Shown here: piece by piece, positions 6,615 through 14,150 of the stretch | How the letters are laid out: the number at the start of each line of letters is the position of its first letter | How positions within the stretch are numbered: position 1 is the stretch's first letter | Assembly: GCA_945787595.1 (NCBI GenBank) | Contig: CALZJV010000082.1 | Span: 1 to 21,728, forward strand | DNA: 21,728 nucleotides | Reading direction: 5' to 3' | From: an uncultured Desulfobacterales bacterium | Lineage (GTDB): Bacteria; Desulfobacterota; Desulfobacteria; Desulfobacterales; JAFDCJ01 | Translations under genes and position numbers: made by a program | The notes under the pieces: model-generated | Database searches by the model: none | Told to the model about the DNA's origin: nothing | Seen by the model: only the letters and a program-made list of their open reading frames with translations

Positions 6615-8147
6615 ATGTCTCTATACAAAAAGATGATTGATGAGGCCGTAGGAGCAACCGAGTCTGTTTACGGTGTCCTCAAGGAAAAGAGGGGTGGTAC
6701 TTTCAAATTTACTGACTGCAAACCATACGTTGATGCTGTCAACACAATGAAACCTGAAGAAGGTCAGAGTAAAGAGGTTTTTGACCTGCATGTCGAATCA
6801 GTGAATGCTCACTACGAGGTTCTCGTCGGCCTAACGGATACCATTCGACCAGAGGATGATCCTTTTATTGAGCATTACCAGACACCGCCGATTCTGGAGA
6901 TCCTTTATGACGCGGATCCATCATTCAAAGAATCCATGTGGAAGTTCATCGATGCCATTGCCCAGAATAAGGCCTTAATCGGTCGGGAGTCGATCCGACG
7001 CTACGGCGGAATGTACGGTATGACCTGTGTGGTGGATTTCGCCATGTCAGTCGGTTCAGTGCCCAATGTGGTTAACCGCATTCTCAGGGACATGGATATT
7101 CCCAAGGAACACAAACAAACGATCCTTGCCTGTAAGTCTTGGGGTATGAACACTTCTTATGGTCTGGCTGGGGCCTTCCGAGCTGCCTTAGAATCAGGAA
7201 AGACGGCAGCCGAGGCGGAACAGGCTGAGGTCGATCAGCTGCAGTTTATCTACCGCGAGCCGGTAAATGCCCAGGCTCAGCTCATGGATACCCACAATCT
7301 AGGCGGGCACGGTCCCCACAGTTCTTTCGATGTCCGCAAGTATATGGCCCAGTACAAGGATAAGATGAAGCCATTTGTCGAGGCGGCGATGGGGGCTGGT
7401 GTGCACGCTGCAAACATCACGGCAGTGCCGGCCTTCTGTGTAGGTGAAATTGGCCATCATATGGCCCAATCAGCTTACAACATGTTCAAGGATGATATGG
7501 CCTTCGGCATCTATGAAGCCATGATGGATGTCTTTGAGAACACAATGCGCCGTGGTCTGGACCAGGATGCGTACAAGAGCCATTGGGATGTGCTATCGGT
7601 GGCCACCGGCGCACCGGCCTGTGCGACCGCCTATATCCTGTGGATGGACAGCTTCACGGTACCGATGGTCGTGGATCTGCTTTCCAAGCGCTTCCACAAC
7701 TACGCGGCCATGCATCCCGATCGGGGTGAGGCAGATGAATTGCACAACACCGACTTTATCGACATCATCACCCGTGGCGAGCAGATTCTTGACATTGCGC
7801 CGCTCGGCAATGGCGGAAAGATTAAAGGCATCGAAGTGGACCTCAGCCCAATTGACAACCATGAGGTCGTCAGCAACCCGCAACGCTATACCTACCCAGC
7901 CTGTGCCATCACCCAACGCTTCGCGGCCCTGATGGGTATGGCCGACTTCCCCTGTTATCTGACTCCGGAGTGTACCACCGCCACGCTGATGACCAACTGC
8001 ATCGCTCTCGCTCCAGGCTCTCCCGGCGCGCCGGTAAGAGGCTGCAAGGGCTGTGCTGTCTGCAGCTTGATCAAACGCAACGTACCAATGGTAACCGGTA
8101 TCGGAAAGGGCCCTGTTGGTTATTGTGAATGGCACGATGTGGTCTAA
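6615..8147 (+). CDS. DUF2193 family protein (methanogen-type, unknown function)
   Basis: A 510-residue soluble protein with AAAGGAG six bases before its ATG. I recognise the DUF2193 family, known to me mainly from methanogenic archaea, by LTDTIRPEDDPFIEHYQTPP (about residues 75-94), LACKSWGMNTSYG, SFDVRKYM, NPQRYTYPACAITQRF and the C-terminal RGCKGCAVCSLI. Cys477, Cys480 and Cys483 form CX2CX2C and Cys504 lies in GYCEWH near the end; with the GHH and GGHGPH motifs they look able to bind a metal or Fe-S cluster. No reaction has been established that I know of. No transmembrane segments are seen. It is followed by aqpM and lies upstream of the H4MPT genes, which suggests a link with C1 or methanogen-like metabolism. 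Gene transfer from archaea is plausible. Family identity is confident; function is open. Confidence 0.75.
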   Translation: MSLYKKMIDEAVGATESVYGVLKEKRGGTFKFTDCKPYVDAVNTMKPEEGQSKEVFDLHVESVNAHYEVLVGLTDTIRPEDDPFIEHYQTPPILEILYDADPSFKESMWKFIDAIAQNKALIGRESIRRYGGMYGMTCVVDFAMSVGSVPNVVNRILRDMDIPKEHKQTILACKSWGMNTSYGLAGAFRAALESGKTAAEAEQAEVDQLQFIYREPVNAQAQLMDTHNLGGHGPHSSFDVRKYMAQYKDKMKPFVEAAMGAGVHAANITAVPAFCVGEIGHHMAQSAYNMFKDDMAFGIYEAMMDVFENTMRRGLDQDAYKSHWDVLSVATGAPACATAYILWMDSFTVPMVVDLLSKRFHNYAAMHPDRGEADELHNTDFIDIITRGEQILDIAPLGNGGKIKGIEVDLSPIDNHEVVSNPQRYTYPACAITQRFAALMGMADFPCYLTPECTTATLMTNCIALAPGSPGAPVRGCKGCAVCSLIKRNVPMVTGIGKGPVGYCEWHDVV

Positions 8148-8187
8148 GGACCTACCGCCTGCCGCCATCTATGCCAGGCTCCTGGAA

Positions 8188-8222
8188 AGCGGGGATCGAG
8201 GATTTTTAACCCGATTCCCGCT
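8188..8222. repeat. Hairpin element, copy 1 (upstream of aqpM)
   Basis: GCGGGGATCG (8189-8198) faces CGATTCCCGC (8212-8221), complementary except one G-T. There is no T-run, so it is not a classic terminator. A closely related hairpin lies on the other side of aqpM (9035-9071). Confidence 0.55.
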
Positions 8223-8258
8223 GTTTCAAATCAACCATTTGTGTACGGAGGAGATATC

Positions 8259-9008
8259 ATGAATCCGGTAAGCCTTTTTAAGCGTTGTATTGCCGAGCTG
8301 GTGGGCACCTACGTGCTCGTTTTTTTGGGCACCGGCTCGGTTGTTACCACTGTTCTGCTCTTCAAGGGGTGGACACCCCTGCCAGATAATGCCTTCAACG
8401 TGGGGATAAGCATGGCGGCCTGGACTGCAATCGGGTTTGCGTTCGCTTTCGCCATCATTGCCATGATCTATGCCTTTGGGCATATCTCGGGTACCCACAT
8501 CAACCCGGCCGTGAGCATTGCCCTGTGGGCAACCAAGCGTTTTCCCGCCAAGGACATGGGCGCATATATCGTGGCGCAGTGCATCGGTGCATTCCTGGCA
8601 TCGACCACCCTCGTGATTATTCTTGGCTTTCGAGCAGCCGGAACGGGCCTTGGTGCCACCGCTATGTTTGACGGGGTCAACTACGTTCAGGCAATTATTT
8701 GCGAGGCGGTGGCCACTTTTTTCCTGATGCTCACGATTATGGGATGTGCCGTGGATAAAAGAGCTCCGGCAGGATTTGCCGGACTTGCAATAGGGCTGGT
8801 GGTGTGCGCGGATATCATCGTGGTGGGTAATATAACGGGATCATCGCTTAATCCCGCGCGTACGTTTGGGCCCTATCTGGCCGATTTTCTTTTTGGCGGA
8901 CCCAATCTCTGGTGGCAATTCCCAATTTATATTATAGGTCCTATTGGCGGGGCGCTCGCTGCAGCTTTTCTTTACGACTATATCGCAGAGCCAAATAAGG
9001 TAGAATAA
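8259..9008 (+). CDS. aqpM: AqpM-type aquaporin (MIP family)
   Basis: A complete 249-residue channel protein with six membrane helices and two NPA half-helices: HINPAVSI (NPA at residues 82-84) and SLNPARTFGPYL (NPA at 198-200, with the selectivity-filter Arg at 201). Thr rather than Asp follows NPAR, which is the water-channel rather than the GlpF pattern. Segments such as KRCIAELVGT, KRFPAKDM, LTIMGCAVDKRAPAGFAG and GNITGSSLNPARTFGPYL closely recall AqpM of Methanothermobacter, which passes water and slowly glycerol. GGAGGAG lies just ahead of ATG 8259, so the in-frame GTG at 8241 is rejected as start. It follows the DUF2193 gene after a 111-base gap containing a hairpin. Other small uncharged solutes are possible. 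Confidence 0.85.
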   Translation: MNPVSLFKRCIAELVGTYVLVFLGTGSVVTTVLLFKGWTPLPDNAFNVGISMAAWTAIGFAFAFAIIAMIYAFGHISGTHINPAVSIALWATKRFPAKDMGAYIVAQCIGAFLASTTLVIILGFRAAGTGLGATAMFDGVNYVQAIICEAVATFFLMLTIMGCAVDKRAPAGFAGLAIGLVVCADIIVVGNITGSSLNPARTFGPYLADFLFGGPNLWWQFPIYIIGPIGGALAAAFLYDYIAEPNKVE

Positions 9009-9034
9009 TATAGGTTTTTGATGGTAAATTTGCT

Positions 9035-9071
9035 ATGCGGGGATCGGAAGATGTTGTCCCGGTTCCCGCAT
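9035..9071. repeat. Hairpin element, copy 2 (downstream of aqpM)
   Basis: ATGCGGGGATCGG (9035-9047) faces CCGGTTCCCGCAT (9059-9071); 11 of 13 positions are complementary and the other two can form G-U pairs. It shares the GCGGGGATCG core and the TTCCCGC arm with copy 1. No T-run follows. The rest of 9009-9417 holds no gene that I can support; open frames there match nothing I recognise. Confidence 0.55.
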
Positions 9072-9417
9072 GCAGGGTCGCGAAACTGTTTTCTATCGGG
9101 AATTGATGGCCGTAAACAAATCAGTATTGCTGGGCGCCTCGTCAGGCTGGTACCTGTCTATGCTTGTAAAATTTGAGTAGCAGCCGCTAAGGCTGTAATC
9201 CAGTGGGTGAGGCTTCAACTGAGTTCGACCTAAGTCTACCCTTGCCATGTTTCAGCCTGAGGCCGACCCGATGCAGGCTTGTAGCGATCCCACAGGTTGT
9301 GACGAAAAATCACGTGTTCATTGGGTGGTGTAAACCGCCCGGTGCATCGTGGACGGTCTGTTCAGTGGGGTGGGGACAGTCTTACAGGCATGCGATCTTG
9401 ATAAACCTGGAGATAAT

Positions 9418-10029
9418 ATGAGTGTGAATACCATAAAACTTCTTGGAATTTCCGGCAGCCCCCGTATTGCTTCAACAGACTTTGCTGCTAAATTTGCTTT
9501 GCGTTATGCAAAGGAAAAGTATCAAATAGAAACCGACTATGTTAGCGTTCATCGGAAAACCATAAATTTTTGCATCCACTGCGATTTCTGCGTTAAAAAA
9601 AAAGAGGGATGCATTCAAAAAGATGATGTGCAAGAGATATATCCCAAGCTAGAGTGGGCCAATGCGTGGGTATTAGCGAGCCCGGTGTACCAGGGGCAGA
9701 TAAGTGGGCAGTTGAAGGCCATACTCGATCGCTGCAGGGCGGTGGTGGCGAAAAATCCCAAAGTTTTTGAAAATAAGGTCGGGGCTGCTATTGCTGTTGG
9801 CGGAGACCGGAACGGTGGCCAGGACCCGACGCTTCAAACGATAATAGACTTTTACATCATAAACGAAATGATTCCGGTTGGCGGTGGGTCATTCGGTGCC
9901 AATCTCGGAGCTGCCATTTGGTCCAAAGATAAAGGCGCCAAAGGTGCAGAAGCTGATGAAGAAGGACTTAGAACGATACGCAGGACAGTGGATCGTTTGA
10001 TTAAAGTTGCTTCCCTGATCCATACGTAA
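9418..10029 (+). CDS. Iron-sulfur flavoprotein (Isf-like), NADPH-dependent FMN reductase family
   Basis: A 203-residue protein of the flavodoxin-like fold. The N-terminal strand and FMN phosphate loop read LLGISGSPRIAST (residues 8-20). A compact cysteine cluster follows, CIHCDFCVKKKEGC (Cys52, 55, 58, 65; CX2CX2CX6C), typical of archaeal Isf, which binds one [4Fe-4S] cluster and FMN and passes electrons between ferredoxin and an acceptor. SPVYQGQISGQLKAILDR (about 97-114) is the conserved dimer/FMN loop. The start at ATG 9418 is preceded by CTGGAG; the frame is open further upstream but that part is not family-like. The next gene is AfpA/DmrB, 26 bases on; Isf-AfpA neighbours are known from Archaeoglobus, which makes an electron-donor role for AfpA likely. 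AT-rich like the two genes after it. Confidence 0.8.
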   Translation: MSVNTIKLLGISGSPRIASTDFAAKFALRYAKEKYQIETDYVSVHRKTINFCIHCDFCVKKKEGCIQKDDVQEIYPKLEWANAWVLASPVYQGQISGQLKAILDRCRAVVAKNPKVFENKVGAAIAVGGDRNGGQDPTLQTIIDFYIINEMIPVGGGSFGANLGAAIWSKDKGAKGAEADEEGLRTIRRTVDRLIKVASLIHT

Positions 10030-10055
10030 AACATCAATGGTTGAGGAGAATTAGA

Positions 10056-10601
10056 ATGCCTGCCAAAATTGTATGGGGGATAACCGGTGCCGGAGATCTG
10101 ATTTCTGAGATTTTTGAGGTTATGGAAGACGTATCCAAAATGAAGGGCTTGGAAATCAGTGCCGTCTTGTCTAAAGCCGCCGTTACGGTTTTGAGGTGGT
10201 ATAAACTACAGGATAAACTGGATAAAATCGCCAAAAAAGTCTTCGTTGAAAAAGATGCGAACACGCCGTTTGTCGTTGGCCCGCTTCAGGTAGGTCAGTA
10301 CGACGGCCTCTTGGTTGCGCCGGTAACAGCCAACAGTGTTGCTAAAATAGTAAACGGAATTGCAGATACACTCATCACAAACGCCATATCGCAAACCAAT
10401 AAGACGAATATGGACATATACGTTCTGCCCGTCGACCAAAAAAAAGGAACGACAACAACGATTCTCCCAGGAAATGAAAAGTTGGAATTGACCATCCGTG
10501 ATGTCGATGTTGAGAATACAAACAGACTAAAAGAGATGCAAGGGATCACTGTATTGGAAAATCCGCAAGAAATCAAAAGGGTTGTCGCCAGATATCATTG
10601 A
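10056..10601 (+). CDS. afpA: Archaeoflavoprotein AfpA / dihydromethanopterin reductase (DmrB-like)
   Basis: A 181-residue flavoprotein of the HFCD/flavoprotein fold. The start is IVWGITGAGDLISEIFEVME, with the GITGAG strand-loop that binds FMN phosphate. The middle LLVAPVTANSVAKIVNGIAD (about residues 87-106) and the DTLITNAISQ stretch are classic for the AfpA/DmrB group, and the end carries a conserved MQGITVLENPQEIKRVV motif. DmrB reduces dihydromethanopterin to H4MPT, the last step of cofactor synthesis; AfpA of Archaeoglobus takes electrons from an Isf partner. Its place between isf and mptG supports the reductase role. ATG 10056 is chosen because GAGGAGA lies six bases upstream; the TTG at 10041 lies on that site. 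The gene has low GC and A-rich codons. Confidence 0.8.
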   Translation: MPAKIVWGITGAGDLISEIFEVMEDVSKMKGLEISAVLSKAAVTVLRWYKLQDKLDKIAKKVFVEKDANTPFVVGPLQVGQYDGLLVAPVTANSVAKIVNGIADTLITNAISQTNKTNMDIYVLPVDQKKGTTTTILPGNEKLELTIRDVDVENTNRLKEMQGITVLENPQEIKRVVARYH

Positions 10602-10757
10602 TATCATGTAAAAAAAGCAGAATAATGGAGCGATAAGCTATCTGTATGTACAAATCTGTTTTTTATTGATATTTTTGGCAGACCAAATCTCAGAATACAC
10701 AGGATAAAGGTTTTCAAATCAGCATTCCAACCGGCTGGCAGATTAAATGATTGTCAA

Positions 10758-11735
10758 ATGCAAATAAAAGTCAAAACGATTTCCAGATTACATTTTGGTG
10801 TTATAGATTATATCGAATCCACAGATAGCTTTAAAGGAAGCTTAGGGGTTGCATTGGAGTGGCCCAATACCGTTTTAACAGTTAATAAAAATAGTGATCT
10901 TCTCATTAAAAGCGGGAACCGAAAAAAAATTCTTGCGTTGGTGAAGAAATTCTCAAAACGGTATCAAATTGAGCCCAATGTAATCTTAAAAGTGGAGGAA
11001 AGTATACCAGAGCACTCCGGCCTTGGGTCTGGAACACAACTGGCATTGGCAATTTCCAATGCGCTGGCAATGATTTATGATATAGATGCAGACGTAAGAG
11101 AGCTTTCCGGCATTATGGGAAGGGGCAAAAGATCACAGTTAGGGAATGCATGCTTTGATACTGGAGGTTTTATCATTGATTCATGTCCAGAAAAATTATT
11201 GACGGATGAGGTTGGACAGCCACAGCCAGCTATTTTTAGGCGCGAATTCCCCGTTAATTGGTGTTTTGTCATCGTGATTCCCGACACAAAAATAGGTCTT
11301 TCAGGAGAGGCAGAAAAAGAAGCATTTCGACGTGTAAAGGCCTCAAAGAAGATTTCCGAAGAGATATACAGACTGATTCAGATAAAGCTTTTGCCATCTC
11401 TTAATGTAGAGGATATAGAAGGATTTGGCAGCGCGCTCACTGAGATAGATAAAAAAACAGGTATGTATTTCGAGAAGGCTCAGGGTGGTGTGTACAGGGA
11501 AAGGGTCGCCCCAAAAATGATTGAATGTCTACTACAGTCCGGTGCCTATGGTGCAGGGCAAAGCTCATGGGGTCCGGCATTATACGGATTAGTAAAGGAA
11601 AAAGAAGCTAGGACAGTCGCAGACCACATGAGAAGTTTTCTCACCGAAAATGAGATAAAGGGTGTTGTATTTGTTTCCCATTGTAACAATAAAGGCGCGA
11701 GCGTAGACGTAAACCAGGATAAATTAATTCAATAA
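10758..11735 (+). CDS. mptG: Beta-ribofuranosylaminobenzene 5'-phosphate synthase (MptG)
   Basis: A 325-residue GHMP-superfamily enzyme that condenses 4-aminobenzoate with PRPP, releasing CO2 and PPi, the first committed step to the arylamine half of H4MPT. The GHMP glycine-rich loop is PEHSGLGSGTQLALAI (residues 84-99). The N-terminal SRLHFGVIDY and the C-terminal GAYGAGQSSWGPALYGLV are family signatures. Length is normal. The start follows the conserved N-terminus; no clear ribosome-binding site precedes ATG 10758, and a 156-base gap separates it from afpA, so it may have its own signals. Low GC and abundant AAA/ATA codons match isf and afpA and contrast with the downstream operon. MptG is a marker of H4MPT synthesis and strongly supports a complete pathway. 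Confidence 0.9.
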   Translation: MQIKVKTISRLHFGVIDYIESTDSFKGSLGVALEWPNTVLTVNKNSDLLIKSGNRKKILALVKKFSKRYQIEPNVILKVEESIPEHSGLGSGTQLALAISNALAMIYDIDADVRELSGIMGRGKRSQLGNACFDTGGFIIDSCPEKLLTDEVGQPQPAIFRREFPVNWCFVIVIPDTKIGLSGEAEKEAFRRVKASKKISEEIYRLIQIKLLPSLNVEDIEGFGSALTEIDKKTGMYFEKAQGGVYRERVAPKMIECLLQSGAYGAGQSSWGPALYGLVKEKEARTVADHMRSFLTENEIKGVVFVSHCNNKGASVDVNQDKLIQ

Positions 11736-11799
11736 TTTCAGTTTGATATCGGTCAGAGTTTCTGCACTATTCAGGCTGAATACTCAAGAGGTTGAGAAA

Positions 11800-12663
11800 A
11801 TGAAGAAAATTTTACTTCAACTGGACAGCGATAAGTTCGCCAGCGTCTTCGATGCCATTACGGCCTATGATGCCGGCGTAGATCGCATTCTGCAGTATGC
11901 GCAGGTCACGCCGGAGGACGTGCGTGACTTGGTTTATGGAGCCATGTTTACACGGGGAGGAGGGGATCTAAAGAACTCCGCTGTTTTCGTTGGCGGCTCT
12001 GATGTGTCATATGGCGAAGAGAATATGAAAGCGGTTGTTGAGTCTTTTTTCGGTCCGGTGCGCGTATCAGTGATGATAGATTCCAACGGTTGCAACACAA
12101 CTGCCGTTGCAGCTGTGAGAAAAATCGTTTCAGTCGGCGGGATCAAGGGACAAAAAGCCGTTGTCATAGGCGGCACCGGCCCGGTCGGCATGCGTGCAGC
12201 AGCGTTAATGGCCGGGGAAGGCGCTGAGGTGTTGCTTACTTCCCGCAGCCGACAACGATCTGAAAAAGTCTGTGCCTCGATCAAAGAACGCTTCGGCGTT
12301 GAGGTCAGCCCGGCAGGAGTTCAGAACGTTGAGGACACTAAAGGTATCCTTGATGGCGCTTATGCGGTCCTTTGCTCCGGTGCGGCTGGTATCACGCTGC
12401 TGCCCGAGTCCCTTTGGGTCGAGCATCCCACGCTTCGCGTCCTGGCAGATGTTAATGCGGTGCCGCCTCTGGGTATTGAAAATACAAAACCCCACTGGGA
12501 CGGGAAAGAAAAGGGCGGGAAAATTATTTTTGGTGCTCTGGGCATCGGCGGGTTAAAAATGAAAATCCATCGGAGTTGTCTGTCTCGTCTTTTTATGCAA
12601 AACGATCTTGTGCTTGATGCCGAAGAGATATACGAGATTGCCAAGACCATCGATAACGAATGA
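11800..12663 (+). CDS. mtdB: NAD(P)-dependent methylene-tetrahydromethanopterin dehydrogenase
   Basis: A 287-residue enzyme that oxidises methylene-H4MPT to methenyl-H4MPT with NAD(P)+. The N-terminal domain reads MKKILLQLDSDKFASVFDAI and TRGGGDLKNSAVFVGGSD, as in bacterial MtdB. The Rossmann loop is VVIGGTGPVGMRAAA (about residues 121-135). Residues after LTSRSR favour a phosphate-binding pocket, so NADP use is possible; the cofactor cannot be settled. The start is ATG 11800, with AAGAGG upstream and agreement with the family N-terminus; the earlier in-frame ATT/GTG region is not conserved. The stop overlaps the next ATG (ATGA), showing translational coupling. GC rises sharply at this gene compared with mptG. 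Confidence 0.9.
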   Translation: MKKILLQLDSDKFASVFDAITAYDAGVDRILQYAQVTPEDVRDLVYGAMFTRGGGDLKNSAVFVGGSDVSYGEENMKAVVESFFGPVRVSVMIDSNGCNTTAVAAVRKIVSVGGIKGQKAVVIGGTGPVGMRAAALMAGEGAEVLLTSRSRQRSEKVCASIKERFGVEVSPAGVQNVEDTKGILDGAYAVLCSGAAGITLLPESLWVEHPTLRVLADVNAVPPLGIENTKPHWDGKEKGGKIIFGALGIGGLKMKIHRSCLSRLFMQNDLVLDAEEIYEIAKTIDNE

Positions 12664-13817
12664 TCCCTTTAATCCTGGGGCTGAGCACCCGTGCCGTAGC
12701 CGAATCAGCGGTGCGCGGCGGCCATAGCGTTTTCACCCTCGATTACTTCGGTGATCGGGATCAGAGGGCTCTGGTGAAAAACCATTCCCTTTCCAGGGAC
12801 TATCGACTCCCGTTTAGCGCCAAAAATCTGCTCAAGGCCAGTTGCGACCTGGAATTCGATACGGTGCTTTATACATCCAATCTGGAAAACCACCCTGAAG
12901 TGGTGGGGGCGCTCGCCGATCGTGCAGATGTGTTAGGTAACGGACCCGGGGTGCTTCGCCGGGTTCGTGATTGGAGCGTGCTAAGAGAATTTTGCCGTCA
13001 AAGATCGATTCCACACCCGCCGACATTGTTACCCGAAGAGGAGAAACTGGCAACTTCGAAATTCAGCTGGCTTCGCAAACCCGCCTGCGGAGGGGGAGGA
13101 TCCGGCATACGACCCTGGGACGGGCGTCGCTTGAATCGCAACTTTGTCCTACAAGCCTATGTGGACGGTTTGCCCGCTTCGGTTGCCTTCGTGGCTGATG
13201 GAAAAAAAGGGGTTGTCATCGGGTTAACCCGTCAGCTTATCGGGCAGCATGAATTCGGCGCTACCGGTTATTGCTGGTGCGGCAACATTCTGCCACTACC
13301 CATGGAAGACGACAAAAGTCGATACATCCTTGACGGGGTGCAAAAGATGGTTAGCCTTTTAACCAGGCATTTCGGATTAAAAGGCGTTGGTGGAATCGAT
13401 ATTATCATATCCGATGGGCCGGACGGTCGACCGCGTCCTTTTCTGGTGGAGATTAATCCACGTTATACAGCCTCGATGGAATTAATTGAGTGGGGTTACG
13501 GACTCAATATCTATTCCTTACACATAGATGCCGTTAATGGATACCTGCCGGAATTCTCTCTGACCGGACACCTGGATGGACCTTTTTTCGGAAAAGCAAT
13601 CGTGTTTGCCCGCAACTCTATCGTAATCCCTGATACCGGCGGATGGTCGCAGCGGGGGTGGCGAGATATCCCTTTCCCGAGTGATGAAATCAAAAAAGGC
13701 CGACCTGTCTGTACGATATTTGCCCGAGGCGATACGCACAATGAGTGTTTGACAAATCTGCTCATAAACGATGCGAACGTAAGACGGAAAGCCGGCGACA
13801 CAAAAGAGGGAATCTGA
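12660..13817 (+). CDS. ATP-grasp ligase of the H4MPT cluster
   Basis: A 385-residue ATP-grasp protein. The N-terminal nucleotide-like domain starts IPLILGLSTRAVAESAVRGG; the ATP-grasp core has WLRKPACGGGGSGIRPWD (about residues 137-154), followed by the FVLQAYVDGLPASVAFVADG hinge. Metal-binding acidic residues appear in GIDIII and VEINPRYTASMELIE. ATP-grasp enzymes join a carboxylate to an amine or thiol through an acyl phosphate. Bacterial H4MPT and methylofuran clusters commonly carry such a gene, and a role in adding a glutamate-like or other side group to methylofuran or H4MPT is a reasonable inference, not shown here. The ATG overlaps mtdB by four bases and the stop abuts fwdD with no gap. 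Confidence 0.7.
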   Translation: MIPLILGLSTRAVAESAVRGGHSVFTLDYFGDRDQRALVKNHSLSRDYRLPFSAKNLLKASCDLEFDTVLYTSNLENHPEVVGALADRADVLGNGPGVLRRVRDWSVLREFCRQRSIPHPPTLLPEEEKLATSKFSWLRKPACGGGGSGIRPWDGRRLNRNFVLQAYVDGLPASVAFVADGKKGVVIGLTRQLIGQHEFGATGYCWCGNILPLPMEDDKSRYILDGVQKMVSLLTRHFGLKGVGGIDIIISDGPDGRPRPFLVEINPRYTASMELIEWGYGLNIYSLHIDAVNGYLPEFSLTGHLDGPFFGKAIVFARNSIVIPDTGGWSQRGWRDIPFPSDEIKKGRPVCTIFARGDTHNECLTNLLINDANVRRKAGDTKEGI

Positions 13818-14150
13818 ATGGAAGATTTTTTTACTTTAATCACGGGGCGCACCAAGGGCCAGGCCCATGGCCTGCATATAGGTGCCGGTTCGCCGGCCCA
13901 CCTAGAAGCCACATCATTTATCGAAATCGGCCCGGAGGACATGACCCGTTTGGGGATAAAAGATGGACAGATTGTCCGCCTTCGTTCAGATACAGGACTG
14001 GTGGAAGCGCCGGCCCGTACCGGAAGTCTTCCCTCCGGCCTTGTGTTCATTCCGATGGGGCCGACCGCAAATGCGCTTGTGGGAACAGATACCTTCGGTA
14101 CCGGAATGCCTCTCTTTAAGGGCCAGCGTGTAAAATTGGAACGGATATGA
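13818..14150 (+). CDS. fwdD: Formylmethanofuran dehydrogenase subunit D-like (molybdopterin-dinucleotide-binding)
   Basis: A 110-residue single-domain protein. It matches archaeal FwdD/FmdD through the C-terminal molybdopterin-dinucleotide-binding fold: FIEIGPEDMTRLGIKDGQIV, then the IPMGPTANALVG loop and a TGMPLFKGQRVKLE ending. In archaea FwdD completes the binding pocket for the bis-pterin tungsten or molybdenum cofactor held by FwdB. Hydrolytic Fhc complexes of aerobic methylotrophs have no such subunit, so its presence here is informative. AGAGGG lies seven bases before the ATG, and the start abuts the previous stop. The stop overlaps the fwdB ATG (ATGA). Confidence 0.85.
   Translation: MEDFFTLITGRTKGQAHGLHIGAGSPAHLEATSFIEIGPEDMTRLGIKDGQIVRLRSDTGLVEAPARTGSLPSGLVFIPMGPTANALVGTDTFGTGMPLFKGQRVKLERI

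Noticed and set aside
7593..8168. Long minus-strand open frame opposite DUF2193
   Set aside because: It lies entirely opposite a conserved gene, has no ribosome-binding site and no family resemblance; it follows from codon bias on the other strand.
13511..14050. Minus-strand open frame of 179 codons opposite the ATP-grasp and fwdD genes
   Set aside because: Antisense shadow of two well-supported genes; composition is typical of reverse-frame translation.
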